Shown here piece by piece: positions 51,682 through 61,359 of a stretch of DNA of 64,000 nt. Source of the stretch: Paractinoplanes atraurantiacus (GTDB lineage Bacteria; Actinomycetota; Actinomycetes; Mycobacteriales; Micromonosporaceae); assembly GCF_900215205.1 (NCBI RefSeq), contig NZ_OBDY01000004.1, forward strand, positions 292,348-356,347. Direction: 5' to 3'. The position numbers and the translations under genes are program-made. Numbering within the stretch: the stretch's first letter is position 1; each line of letters opens with the position of its first letter. The notes under the pieces are model-generated. The model did not search any database, was not told the origin of the DNA, and was given only the letters and a program-made list of their open reading frames with translations.

Positions 51682-52167
51682 ATGACGGTGGATCCGGCGG
51701 TGCTCGAGGAGCTCGACCGCCTGAGAGGCCGGGTGCCGGAGCTCTCCGGCAGCGTCCTGGCCTCCACCGACGGTCTGGTGATCGCCCACGACGCGCACGG
51801 CATCGAACCGGACAGCATCGCGGCGCTGGCCGCCGCGCATCTGGCGCTGGCCCGCCGCTTCGCGCACGCGGTGAACCACGGTGACCTGCGCGAGTCGGTG
51901 GTCGAATGCGACCGGGGCTACATCACCTCGTACACCGCGGGCCCGACCGCCCTGCTCACGGTGGTCACCTCGGGCGACGCGAACCTCGCCATGGTGCATC
52001 TGGAGGCCCGTCGATGCGTACGGCGGCTGGTCCGAATCTTGAAATTGGAGACCAAGCCGCAGCACCGCCCGGAGATCCCGCAACAGCCGGGGCCGGCGGC
52101 GCTGACCCGGCGCACCCCCTTGCCCACCCTCACGACCAATGCTCGTCGTCGGCAGGCGGCGGGTTGA
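51682..52167 (+). CDS. Roadblock/LC7 domain protein B
   Basis: 161 residues. LEELDRLRGRVPELSGSVLASTDGLVIAHDA is a textbook roadblock/LC7 start (MglB, CvnB), followed by ALAAAHLALARRFAHAV, the strand ALLTVVTSGDANLAM and a helical C-terminus with an extra 40-residue tail. Members form homodimers that act as GTPase-activating or scaffolding proteins. The gene ends 83 bases before the next roadblock gene. Confidence 0.82.
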   Translation: MTVDPAVLEELDRLRGRVPELSGSVLASTDGLVIAHDAHGIEPDSIAALAAAHLALARRFAHAVNHGDLRESVVECDRGYITSYTAGPTALLTVVTSGDANLAMVHLEARRCVRRLVRILKLETKPQHRPEIPQQPGPAALTRRTPLPTLTTNARRRQAAG

Positions 52168-52250
52168 GAAAACGCGGCACCCGCCGCGACCGAACGGCGC
52201 CGCCGGATGTTCCGGCGGCCCGCCATCCCACCGCAACGGAGGACCCATCC

Positions 52251-52622
52251 ATGGGCGACATGGACACCGCACTCAAGGAAATCATGGAAATCGACGGCGC
52301 CTTCGGCGTCGCGCTGGTCGACCACACGAGCGGCATGGCCCTCGGCACGGTCGGCGGCGGCAAGGAGCTCGACCTGACGGTCGCCGCGGCCGGCAACACG
52401 GATGTGGTGCGGGCCAAGCTCCGGGCGATGGAGATGCTGAACATCACGGAGAAGATCGAGGACATCCTCATCACTCTGGACACGCAGTATCACCTGATCC
52501 GCCCGCTGACGAGCCGGGCCGGCAAGGGGCTGTTCCTCTATCTGGCCCTGCGCCGCGACCGGGCGAACCTGGCCATGGCGCGGCATCAGCTCAAGCGCAT
52601 CGAAAGCGACCTCGACGTCTGA
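52251..52622 (+). CDS. Roadblock/LC7-like small protein C
   Basis: 123 residues; ATG with GGAGG nine bases upstream. DTALKEIMEIDGAFGVALVDHTSGMALG, VVRAKLRAMEML, IEDILITLDTQYHLIRPL and FLYLALRRDRANLAMARHQL give a complete roadblock fold, clearly paralogous to protein A. It is the last gene of the four-gene group and is followed by a strong terminator. No small GTPase gene is found in or beside this cluster. Confidence 0.82.
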   Translation: MGDMDTALKEIMEIDGAFGVALVDHTSGMALGTVGGGKELDLTVAAAGNTDVVRAKLRAMEMLNITEKIEDILITLDTQYHLIRPLTSRAGKGLFLYLALRRDRANLAMARHQLKRIESDLDV

Positions 52623-52648
52623 GTTTCGCCTGGTATCTGGCGTCACTG

Positions 52649-52676
52649 CGGGGAGGGCCGATCTCGGCCCTCCCCG
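52649..52676 (+). terminator. Terminator of the roadblock operon
   Basis: CGGGGAGGGCCGA and TCGGCCCTCCCCG form a 13-bp stem with a minimal loop, 26 bases after the stop of roadblock protein C. No U-tract, as usual in high-GC genomes. Confidence 0.75.
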
Positions 52677-52698
52677 TCGTCGTCGGTACCGTCGTCGT

Positions 52699-53775
52699 GT
52701 GTCAGTGGAGGACGTCGTCCGTGAGGTGGTCAGCGGGGCGATCGGGTACGAGGCGGGTCTCGACGCGCTGACCGTGGCGCCGGCGGGCGAGGTGGACGCC
52801 GCCCTCAGCGCCGCGTTGCGGGACGCCTTCGACCGGCTCTTCCAAGGCGGGTGGCAGCCGTCCGAGCTCTACCGGGTGATCGCTCGCTTGGGGGATCCGC
52901 TCAAGGCGGACATGGTGACCGCGGCCGCTCTTTCTTACGCGGGACGGTTCACCGAGGTCGATCCGCGCTGGACCTCGCAGGCCGCGTCACTACCGGCGCC
53001 CGGCCGCCGCCCCGATCGGATCACGCTTCTGGACGTGTCCCTCGGCCTGCTCACCTCACTGCGGCAGCTGCCGCCGATCGAGGTGCTCATCCCACCGCCG
53101 GGCACCGTGTCTGATCTGTCGCACAAATCAGACAACAGGATGCTTGATCGCGTACGGGCTCTGCTGGCGAAAGCCGAGGCGACGGACTTCCCGGCCGAGG
53201 CGGAGGCCTACTCGGCCAAGGCACAGGAGCTCATCGCCCGGCACAGCATCGAGGAGGCACTGACCACGGCGGGGCGCGCCGAAGTGGTGCCGTTCGCGCG
53301 CCGGATCGGGGTCGACCATCCGTACGAAAGCGAAAAAGCCTCTCTGCTCGACGCGGTGGCCCGGGCCAACCACTGCCACACGGTGTGGTCGCCCGAGCTC
53401 GGCTTCTCCACGATCTTCGGCTACGACGCGGACATCGACGGCGTCGAACTGCTCTACACGTCGCTGCTGGTGCAGGCCAACCGCGCGATGGCCCGCGACG
53501 AGCCGGCCAAGGGCAAGGCCAGGATCAAGGCGTTCCGCCGCAGCTTCCTGGTGGCGTACGGCGTCCGCATCGGCGAGCGCCTCTCCCAGGCCACCCGGCA
53601 CGAGATCGAGCAGCACAGCGACCTGCTGCCGGTCCTGCGCAACCGCGAGATCCAGGTTCGCGAGGTCATGCGGAAGGCGTTCCCGCGTACGGTCCGGGCC
53701 CGCGGCAGCCGCATCGACAGCCTCGAAGGCTGGGAGTCGGGCCGAGCGGCCGCCGACGAGGCCCAATTGCGTTGA
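52699..53775 (+). CDS. DUF2786 domain-containing protein, copy 2
   Basis: 358 residues from the GTG at 52699 (an in-frame GTG at 52705 is possible). It has the same layout as the copy at 18879: MLDRVRALLAKAEATDFPAEAE then SAKAQELIARHSIEEAL for DUF2786, and FGFSTIFGYDADIDGVELLYTSLLVQANRAM with SFLVAYGVRIGERL for the C-terminal domain. The N-terminus is shorter and ends in PPIEVLIPPPG, shared with copy 1. It follows the roadblock terminator, so it is a separate unit. Function unknown. Confidence 0.85.
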   Translation: MSVEDVVREVVSGAIGYEAGLDALTVAPAGEVDAALSAALRDAFDRLFQGGWQPSELYRVIARLGDPLKADMVTAAALSYAGRFTEVDPRWTSQAASLPAPGRRPDRITLLDVSLGLLTSLRQLPPIEVLIPPPGTVSDLSHKSDNRMLDRVRALLAKAEATDFPAEAEAYSAKAQELIARHSIEEALTTAGRAEVVPFARRIGVDHPYESEKASLLDAVARANHCHTVWSPELGFSTIFGYDADIDGVELLYTSLLVQANRAMARDEPAKGKARIKAFRRSFLVAYGVRIGERLSQATRHEIEQHSDLLPVLRNREIQVREVMRKAFPRTVRARGSRIDSLEGWESGRAAADEAQLR

Positions 53776-53865
53776 CGGGTGCGGCAGACTGGGTTCATGC
53801 ATCCGGTTTGACGCTGAAACCTCACTGAGCCCCTCTTATTTGGGGTCCGGGCCCTCTCCGAGGGC

Positions 53866-55698
53866 GTGCCGCTCTACCCGGTGTACGCGCTGCTGTTCGC
53901 GGACGCCGGCCTCACCACGCCCCAGGTCTCCTCACTGTTCGTGATCTGGTCGGTGGTCGCTTTCGCGGCCGAGATCCCGTCCGGCGCGCTGGCTGACACG
54001 TGGTCGCGCAAGAGGCTGTACGCGATAGGCGAGACCCTGACGGCGGCCGGCTACGCCACATGGTTGCTGTGGCCGACCTACCAGGGCTTCACAGTGGGTT
54101 TCATCCTGTGGGGCTTGGGCGGCGCACTGGGCTCGGGCGCCTTGGAGGCCTTGGTCTACGACGCCGTCCCGGAGGAGAACGCCTACGCCCGCCTGATAGG
54201 CCGCGCCGAAACCGTATCAATCCTGGCCATGCTGGCCGCCACGGTGCTGGCCACCCCCGCCCTGCACACCGGCGGCTACATCTTGGTGGGCAGCCTCAGC
54301 GTCGCTGTCAAGCTCGCCGGCGCCCTACTGGCCCTGCACCTGCCCGAGAGCCGCCCCGCCACCGCCCCACCCTCTCTCACCACACCGGCCGCCCCCGCAC
54401 CGCCACCACCCTCCGCGCGACGCCCACCCACCGCGCCCATCCCACCACCCTCGCCCACCGCGGCCACCGCGCCGCCCACCCCCACCGCGCCGCCCACGCC
54501 CACGCCCACGGCGCCGTCGGCGACTAACGCTGCGCCCACCCTTACCGCAACCAACGCGTCGTCCACGCCCACCGCGGTCGCTGCGCCCACGGCGCCAGCC
54601 GCGCCGTCCATAACCGCCACCGCGCCGCCGACGGCCACCTCAGCCACCGCTTTGCCCACACCCACCGCGACCACCGCGCCGCCTCCGCCCACCGCAACCA
54701 CTGCACTCACCGCACCGCCCACGGCCACCGCGATCACCGCAGCGCCCACGGTCACCGGGATCACCGCCGCAGCCGCGCCGCCCGCGCTCATCGCCGCCAC
54801 TCCGACGCCCCAGCCCACCGCGCTCACCTCGCCACCCACACCGACAGCCACCGCGCCGCCCACACCCACTGCCGTCACCCCGCCACCCCATCCGTCTGCG
54901 CTCACCACGCCGCTCACAGCCGCCGCGATCACTGCGCCCAACGCGCCGCCCACAGCCGCCGCGCTCACCGCGCCGGCCGCGCCGCCCACACCCACTGCCG
55001 CCGCCGCGCCCATCGCCGCCACCGCGACTACCGCCGCCACCGCGACTACCGCCGCCACCGCAACTACCGCCGCCACCGCAACTACCGCCGCCACCGCGAC
55101 TACCGCCGCCACCGCACCCACTGACGCCGCTGGCATCTATTCCGACATTTCCGGAAAATCGTATTGGCACACTCTGCGGAGTGGCGTGCGGGAAGCCGTC
55201 GGGACGCGCGTGGTTGTGCGGGCGCTGCTCGTGGCGGCGCTTGTGCCCGGGTTCAGTGCGCTTGACGAATACCTGCCGCTTCTCGCGCGGGACAAGGGAG
55301 CGCCGACGGAAGCCGTACCTCTGCTGTTTGGTTTGACCGCTTTGGCCATGGCGGCCGGAAGCGCCCTCGCCGGACGGGGCCGCGGTCTCTCCTGGGCGCT
55401 CGGCGGGGCGGCCGTTCTGCTCGCGGTCGGCGCCCTCACCCCGTACCTCATCGGAATGATCGCTGTTTCCGCTGCCTTCGGCCTGCTGCAATACGCGATG
55501 ATCCGTGCCGAGGCCCGCCTTCAGGAGCGGATCACCGGGCCGGCCCGGACCACCGTCCTCTCCGTCGCCGGCTTCGCGAGCGAGGTTGTCGCCGTCCTGC
55601 TCTATCTGAGCTTCGCGGTCGATCTTCCGCTGGCCGTGCTCTTCGCCCTCTGCGCGGCACCTCTCGTGCTCACCGCCCTAATCGCCCGCCGGGGATGA
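53866..55698 (+). CDS. MFS transporter with very large Ala/Pro/Thr-rich central loop
   Basis: 610 residues from the only canonical start (GTG 53866). The first about 160 residues are the N-terminal membrane half (VIWSVVAFAAEIPSGALADTWSRKRL is the MFS loop-2 signature) and residues about 420-610 the C-terminal half. Between them, in the cytoplasmic loop, are about 260 residues of almost only Ala, Pro and Thr; normal MFS loops here are 20-60 residues. The 18-bp tandem repeat at 55021-55110 encodes its end. In-frame sequence upstream of the GTG (LLFGVRALSEG) looks like normal MFS start, but lacks a start codon after a TGA at 53815, so the N-terminus may be truncated. Confidence 0.7.
   Translation: MPLYPVYALLFADAGLTTPQVSSLFVIWSVVAFAAEIPSGALADTWSRKRLYAIGETLTAAGYATWLLWPTYQGFTVGFILWGLGGALGSGALEALVYDAVPEENAYARLIGRAETVSILAMLAATVLATPALHTGGYILVGSLSVAVKLAGALLALHLPESRPATAPPSLTTPAAPAPPPPSARRPPTAPIPPPSPTAATAPPTPTAPPTPTPTAPSATNAAPTLTATNASSTPTAVAAPTAPAAPSITATAPPTATSATALPTPTATTAPPPPTATTALTAPPTATAITAAPTVTGITAAAAPPALIAATPTPQPTALTSPPTPTATAPPTPTAVTPPPHPSALTTPLTAAAITAPNAPPTAAALTAPAAPPTPTAAAAPIAATATTAATATTAATATTAATATTAATATTAATAPTDAAGIYSDISGKSYWHTLRSGVREAVGTRVVVRALLVAALVPGFSALDEYLPLLARDKGAPTEAVPLLFGLTALAMAAGSALAGRGRGLSWALGGAAVLLAVGALTPYLIGMIAVSAAFGLLQYAMIRAEARLQERITGPARTTVLSVAGFASEVVAVLLYLSFAVDLPLAVLFALCAAPLVLTALIARRG
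55021..55110 (+). repeat. 18-bp coding tandem repeat, five copies
   Basis: The unit ACCGCGACTACCGCCGCC (or ACCGCAACTACCGCCGCC) is repeated five times in tandem with one G/A difference among copies. It encodes the repeat Thr-Ala-Thr-Thr-Ala-Ala in the central loop of the MFS protein. The near identity of copies points to recent slippage or unequal recombination. Confidence 0.9.
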
Positions 55699-55733
55699 GG
55701 GCGGCGAGCACCGATGTCGGCGACCATGCCGTC

Positions 55734-56220
55734 ATGACGACCTTCACGGTGTGGAAGTTCGACACTCCCGACGGCGCCGAACGTGCCGGCTCTCAACTCC
55801 GGACCGCCCAGTCCGACGGGCTGATCAAGATGCTCGACCACGCGATCGTGACCTGGCCCTACGGGGAGAAGCAGCCTCGCACGCTGCACGGTCACGACGC
55901 CGCCGTGCGCGGTGCCAGCTGGGGCGCGCTGTGGGGCGTGGTGGCCGGCGCGCTCTTCCTGGTGCCGATCCGTCGGCGGCGTCGTCGGGGCGGCCGTCGG
56001 CGCGCTCAGCAAGGCGACCGAGGCTGCCGGCATCACCAAGGAGCAGCTCACGAAGATCCGTACCGAGGTGACCGAGGGCACGTCGGCCCTCTTCCTGGTC
56101 ACCGAGCACGCCGACCTGGACCGGCTCGGCGAGCGCTTCCACGGCACGCACAGCACCCTGATCGCCACGAACCTGACCGACGACGAACGCAACGTCCTGC
56201 TCGGGACGTTTGCCGCCTGA
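55734..56220 (+). pseudogene. DUF1269 family protein, frameshifted
   Basis: MTTFTVWKFDTPDGAERAGSQL begins a typical DUF1269 membrane-associated stress protein, with GASWGALWGVVAGALFLVPI the Gly-rich hydrophobic segment. An extra C at 55970-55971 breaks the frame: GTG CCG ATC (C) GTC GGC GGC. In the shifted frame the expected GGVVGAAVGALSKATEAAGI and the C-terminal HADLDRLGERF to DERNVLLGTFAA follow to the TGA at 56218. Removing the single base gives a 161-residue intact protein of normal length. It may be a real recent lesion or a sequencing error. Confidence 0.8.
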
Positions 56221-56226
56221 GAAGCC

Positions 56227-57375
56227 CTAGCCTCCGCTGTTCTCCATCTCGGCGCCCTCGGGGACGCTTTCATCGTCGCGGCTGTCGAGCCAGCCGTACG
56301 GCAGAGAGACCTTGCCCGGCGCGTTGACGCGGCCCCGCGGCTTGCCGAGCTCCTCCTCCGGGAACGGCACCGACGGGTCGAGCTTGCCGAGCAGGTCGTC
56401 GAGCTCGGCCAGCGACGACACCATCGACAGCGCCCGGCGCAGCTCACCGCCGACCGGGAAGCCCTTCAGGTACCAGGCGATGTGCTTGCGGAAGTCGGCG
56501 CAGCCGTGCTTCTCGTCCTCGAGCGCGTCCACCAGCAGTTCCGCGTGCCGCGACATGATCTTCGTGACTTCGCCCAGCGCCGGCAGCACCGGCTTGTAGT
56601 CGGCGCCCTGGGTGAAGGCGGCCTCCAGGTCGGCGAACAGCCACGGCCGTCCGAGACATCCGCGCCCGACGACGACGCCGTCGACGCCGGTCTGCTCGAC
56701 CATGCGCAGGGCGTCGGATCCTTCCCAGATGTCGCCATTGCCGAGAACGGGCACGTCGAGCGCCTGCTTCAGGGTCGCGATGGCATCCCAGTCCGCGTTT
56801 CCGGAATACCTTTGCTCGGCCGTACGGGCGTGCAGCGCGACCGCGGCGACACCGGCTTCCTGCGCGATGAGCCCCGCCTCGACGTACGTCAGATGGTCGT
56901 CGTCGATGCCCTTGCGCATCTTGATCGTGAGCGGGATGCCGTACTCGGCGGCCGCGTCGACGGCCTGCTTCACGATCCGGCCGAACAGTTTGCGCCGCCA
57001 CGGCAGAGCCGACCCGCCACCGCGCCGGGTCACCTTGGGCACCGGGCACCCGAAGTTGAGATCGACGTGATCGGCCAGGTTGTCCTCGCCCACCATCCGC
57101 ACGGCCCGGGCGGTCACGTCGGGGTCGACCCCGTAGAGCTGAAGACTCCGAAAGTCCTCGTCCTCAGCGAACGCCACCATCTTGAGCGTCTTGGGGATCC
57201 GCTCCACGAGGGCCCGGGTGGTGATCATCTCGCAGACGTAGACCCCGCCACCCTGCTCACGGCACAGCCGCCGAAACGCCACGTTGGTGATGCCGGCCAT
57301 GGGCGCCAGCACGACAGGCGGATTGACGGCGCGCGGGCCGAGCATGAGGGGTGCGATGGTCACGCCTTCGAGCAT
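56227..57375 (-). CDS. dusB: tRNA-dihydrouridine synthase B
   Basis: 382 residues. LAPMAGITNVAFRRLCRE is the FMN-binding first strand, and DLNFGCPVPKVTRRGGGSAL carries the catalytic Cys. PLTIKMRKGID, VAAVALHARTAEQRYSG, VPVLGNGDIW and GRGCLGRPWLF complete the Dus TIM barrel, and a C-terminal helical tRNA-binding domain follows. It reduces uridine to dihydrouridine in tRNA D-loops using FMN and NADPH. The extra C-terminal tail of about 40 residues (PFPEEELGKPRGRV...) is typical of actinobacterial members. Confidence 0.95.
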   Translation of the reverse strand: MLEGVTIAPLMLGPRAVNPPVVLAPMAGITNVAFRRLCREQGGGVYVCEMITTRALVERIPKTLKMVAFAEDEDFRSLQLYGVDPDVTARAVRMVGEDNLADHVDLNFGCPVPKVTRRGGGSALPWRRKLFGRIVKQAVDAAAEYGIPLTIKMRKGIDDDHLTYVEAGLIAQEAGVAAVALHARTAEQRYSGNADWDAIATLKQALDVPVLGNGDIWEGSDALRMVEQTGVDGVVVGRGCLGRPWLFADLEAAFTQGADYKPVLPALGEVTKIMSRHAELLVDALEDEKHGCADFRKHIAWYLKGFPVGGELRRALSMVSSLAELDDLLGKLDPSVPFPEEELGKPRGRVNAPGKVSLPYGWLDSRDDESVPEGAEMENSGG

Positions 57376-57411
57376 GCCATGCCCCCGGGAATCACCCGAA
57401 ATCCCGCCCGC

Positions 57412-58215
57412 TCAGTCGAGCATCCGCCGCCACCAGGATCGCCCTCTCGGCCGAGGCTCGGGCGGGCCGTCCTGGTACAGGACGAGGGCCTGAGGTGAGG
57501 CCGTCCGCACCCAGAGCGGAGCGCCCACGACGATCCGGTCGTAGGGCGGGTAGTCGATCTCCTCGTCGAGGTAGGCCTCCATCAGCCACTCGCCGTGCTC
57601 ACCGATGTGCCCGTACGTGAAGCCCCGCTTCTCCCCGTCGCCGATGTCGCCGCCCTGATGGGTCAGCAGGTTTATCGCCTCCCGCGCGATCTCCTCGCGG
57701 TCGCTGCCGGACGCCACCGTGCGGCCGAACGAGGAGATGAAACCGAAGATGTGGTTGGCGGCCGACGAGGACCAGCCCGTGTCGGTGGTCTGCGCCCCCG
57801 CGATGATGTCGGCCAGGTTGTCCTTGCTGCCGAACATGCCGACCGCCACGTGGGTGCCGTCGCTCGCGGTGCAGTCCGTGAAGATCGAGACGATGTTCTC
57901 CAGCTTTCCGAAGTTCACGAACTCGGCGAAGGAGAGGGTTCCGAGACCGGCGGCGAACCGCACCGGCGGCGGCGTGACGAAGTCGCGGACCGTGACGCCG
58001 GCCAGGTGCCGCTCGATCCGGTCCGCGATCTCCGGGCGGCTCATCGCCGGGCGCGGGCGATCGACCTCCACGCCGGGCAGGAACGGCCCGGTCGGAGACT
58101 TCATCTTGGTCGAGCCGGTTCGCTGGATCGTGATCCGGTTGTCCTCGGCGATGCGGTCGATCCGTCGTTGGGACCAGTAGAAATACCGCGCGACGTCCGC
58201 CGGCGTTCCGGTCAC
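57412..58215 (-). CDS. Unrecognised protein, second gene of a coupled pair
   Basis: 267 residues starting at a GTG that overlaps the preceding stop (GTGA), with GAGGTGAG upstream. The opening GTPADVARYFYWSQRRIDRIAEDN recalls the SAVMC3_10250/DUF7019-type proteins, and conserved blocks such as NIVSIFTDCTASDGTHVAVGMFGSKDNLA and VASGSDREEIAREAINLLTHQGG support a soluble alpha/beta fold. No catalytic motif can be read. It is paired with a zinc-ribbon protein upstream; function unknown. Confidence 0.65.
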   Translation of the reverse strand: MTGTPADVARYFYWSQRRIDRIAEDNRITIQRTGSTKMKSPTGPFLPGVEVDRPRPAMSRPEIADRIERHLAGVTVRDFVTPPPVRFAAGLGTLSFAEFVNFGKLENIVSIFTDCTASDGTHVAVGMFGSKDNLADIIAGAQTTDTGWSSSAANHIFGFISSFGRTVASGSDREEIAREAINLLTHQGGDIGDGEKRGFTYGHIGEHGEWLMEAYLDEEIDYPPYDRIVVGAPLWVRTASPQALVLYQDGPPEPRPRGRSWWRRMLD

Positions 58216-59396
58216 AGCCCGCTCACCTCGATCACTTGAGTCTTCGCGCCGCCGCAGTAGGGGCACCGGGCCTTGGGCAGGGTCCGCACCGGATGGGTGA
58301 AGCCGGAGCCGCACCGCCACCGGCGGCACCGCAGTTTGGCCTCGGCCTCCGGATGCGTCGCCCGGGAGGCGCCGGTCAAGGCGTTCACCGTCCGCACGCC
58401 CAGGCCGGTCAGCACGGCGGCGCTGTAGTCGGCGGCGTGCCAGCGGCGGACGGGACCGCACACCATCGCCTCCAGGCCGGCCAGTGACAGGTCTTCGGTT
58501 GTCGCCGGGTCTCCCGAGACCAGTCGCGCCGAGTCGGAGTCGCCGGCCGCCCGCTCGAGGTCGAGGCGCGACTCGTGCCGTTCGCTGTAGGACGCGTACT
58601 CGGCCGGGAGGTAATGCACCCATTCCGGTGACTCGGCGGCGATCAGGGGCGCGCGCTCGCGCAGCTCGGCCAGGTAGGCGCCGGGATCTTCGAGCAGACC
58701 CGGCGAGTGATAGTCGGCCAGCTCACCGATCAGCGCCACCGGCGGCCGGCCGGCGGGACGGAAAAGGCGCAGGTGTACGGCGCACGCGTAACGGCCGGGA
58801 CGGAAGACCAGCAGGAACTGGTCGGCCAGGGTGACGGCGTCGCGGGTGGGCGGCACCGGCGGCTCGGCCGCGGGCGGGCCCGGCCACTCGATGCCGGGCA
58901 GGACCTCGTCCAGCGCCTCGTAGGCCGCGGCCACGGCCGGATGCTCGAGCAGGAGGCCCGCCTCGTCCACCGCGATGGCGCCGGCCGCCGTCTGGAGCCG
59001 GCGCAGGGCGGCCCGGAGCCGGTGCCGCACGCGCGGGTGCGGCTTGCCCCCGCGCCACGGCTCGATGCCGGCGACGAGCCGCCGGATCCGCAGCGCGGCC
59101 AGGACGAGCTCGTCGGCCGTGGTCATGTCGGGCCGGCGGTGGCCGAGCCGGGCCGCCGTGTCCAGCTCGATCAGGGCGGTGAGCTCGTCGGCGGCCGTCT
59201 CGTAGAGGTGCACGGCGCGATCGATCTCCGAGTCGCGAACGGCCAGCTCCGCCACGTCCACCTCGGCCCGCACGCCATGACCCGCGGCCCAGGTTCGCAG
59301 CACCTCGTGGAGACGAACCGCGTAGGACACCCTGCGTCGCCTCTCGATCACCCGGACGGACACCTGCAATCTCGCATCGATGACGATGCGGCGCAA
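58212..59396 (-). CDS. Unrecognised protein with C-terminal zinc ribbon
   Basis: 394 residues if the ATG at 59396 is used; a GTG about 33 bases downstream is possible and would leave more room for a promoter, because the divergent XdhC-like gene starts only 29 bases away. The protein is mostly helical with repeated Arg/Leu/Ala helices (HRLRAALRRLQTAAGAIAV). The final 40 residues read LRCRRWRCGSGF and ARCPYCGGAKTQVIEV, a four-Cys zinc ribbon. It overlaps the next gene. I do not recognise a family; a nucleic-acid- or protein-binding role for the ribbon is inference. Confidence 0.65.
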   Translation of the reverse strand: MRRIVIDARLQVSVRVIERRRRVSYAVRLHEVLRTWAAGHGVRAEVDVAELAVRDSEIDRAVHLYETAADELTALIELDTAARLGHRRPDMTTADELVLAALRIRRLVAGIEPWRGGKPHPRVRHRLRAALRRLQTAAGAIAVDEAGLLLEHPAVAAAYEALDEVLPGIEWPGPPAAEPPVPPTRDAVTLADQFLLVFRPGRYACAVHLRLFRPAGRPPVALIGELADYHSPGLLEDPGAYLAELRERAPLIAAESPEWVHYLPAEYASYSERHESRLDLERAAGDSDSARLVSGDPATTEDLSLAGLEAMVCGPVRRWHAADYSAAVLTGLGVRTVNALTGASRATHPEAEAKLRCRRWRCGSGFTHPVRTLPKARCPYCGGAKTQVIEVSGL

Positions 59397-59425
59397 CGCC
59401 GGGCCCGGGTGGCAGAGTCGGTGAC

Positions 59426-59916
59426 GTGAGCGATGAGAAGAAGGCCGCGCTGAGTCCGCGCCGGCTCGTGGTGGTGTTTCAGTCGGCCGTGGGTGAGGCG
59501 ATGCTGCGGCTCGGTCTCGATCTCGGGTTTCAGACGGTGCTGGTGGAGCCGGATGAGACGCGGCTGCAAGGGCTGCCCAAGGCGCACGGGGACTCGTTCG
59601 TGCACGACCTCACGGCGGCTCGGCTCGATGAGCACACCGATGTGGTGCTGAGCGACCATCACCGAGCCGAGATCGGCGACGTGTTGCAGGAAGCGCTCGC
59701 CGCGGAGACCCGGTGGATCGGGATCGTCGGGAATCCCAAGGTCGAGGGGCCTCACGTGGCCGCGCTGCGGGAGCGCGGCGCCGGTGAGGAGCAGATCAAG
59801 CGGGTGCACCGCCCGATCGGCCTGAACATCGGGTCGCGGACGCCGGCCGAGATCGCTGTGGCGACCCTGGCGGGGCTGATCGCGGACCGGAACGGCCGAC
59901 CGGGCGGGTTCGAGTT

Positions 59917-59920
<4 letters not shown>
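59426..59920 (+). CDS. XdhC/CoxI family protein, C-terminal Rossmann domain
   Basis: 164 residues from a [53 protein letters not shown], and [21 protein letters not shown] are the C-terminal Rossmann-like domain of XdhC/CoxI, which inserts molybdenum cofactor into xanthine and CO dehydrogenases. The N-terminal XdhC domain and the dehydrogenase are absent here, so it is a stand-alone C-domain protein; such relatives may bind nucleotides for another purpose. Its stop overlaps that of the convergent glyS gene by four bases. Confidence 0.8.
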
Positions 59921-61296
<1,376 letters not shown>

Positions 61297-61359
61297 GTTC
61301 CTCCTACGCCGGCTGGGTGTCGGCGGGGACATCAGTATGGATCGGGACGAACAGAGAAT

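Noticed and set aside
55021..55110. Possible CRISPR-like repeats
   Set aside because: The 18-bp units are directly adjacent with no spacers and lie within a coding frame.
54276..55136. Long minus-strand ORF of Val/Ala repeats opposite the MFS insertion
   Set aside because: It is the mirror of the Ala/Pro/Thr repeat; it has no Shine-Dalgarno and the plus-strand gene has intact MFS halves on both sides.
61297..61359. Possible T-box leader for glyS
   Set aside because: The space is too short and no specifier loop or AGGGUGGNACCGCG box is seen.
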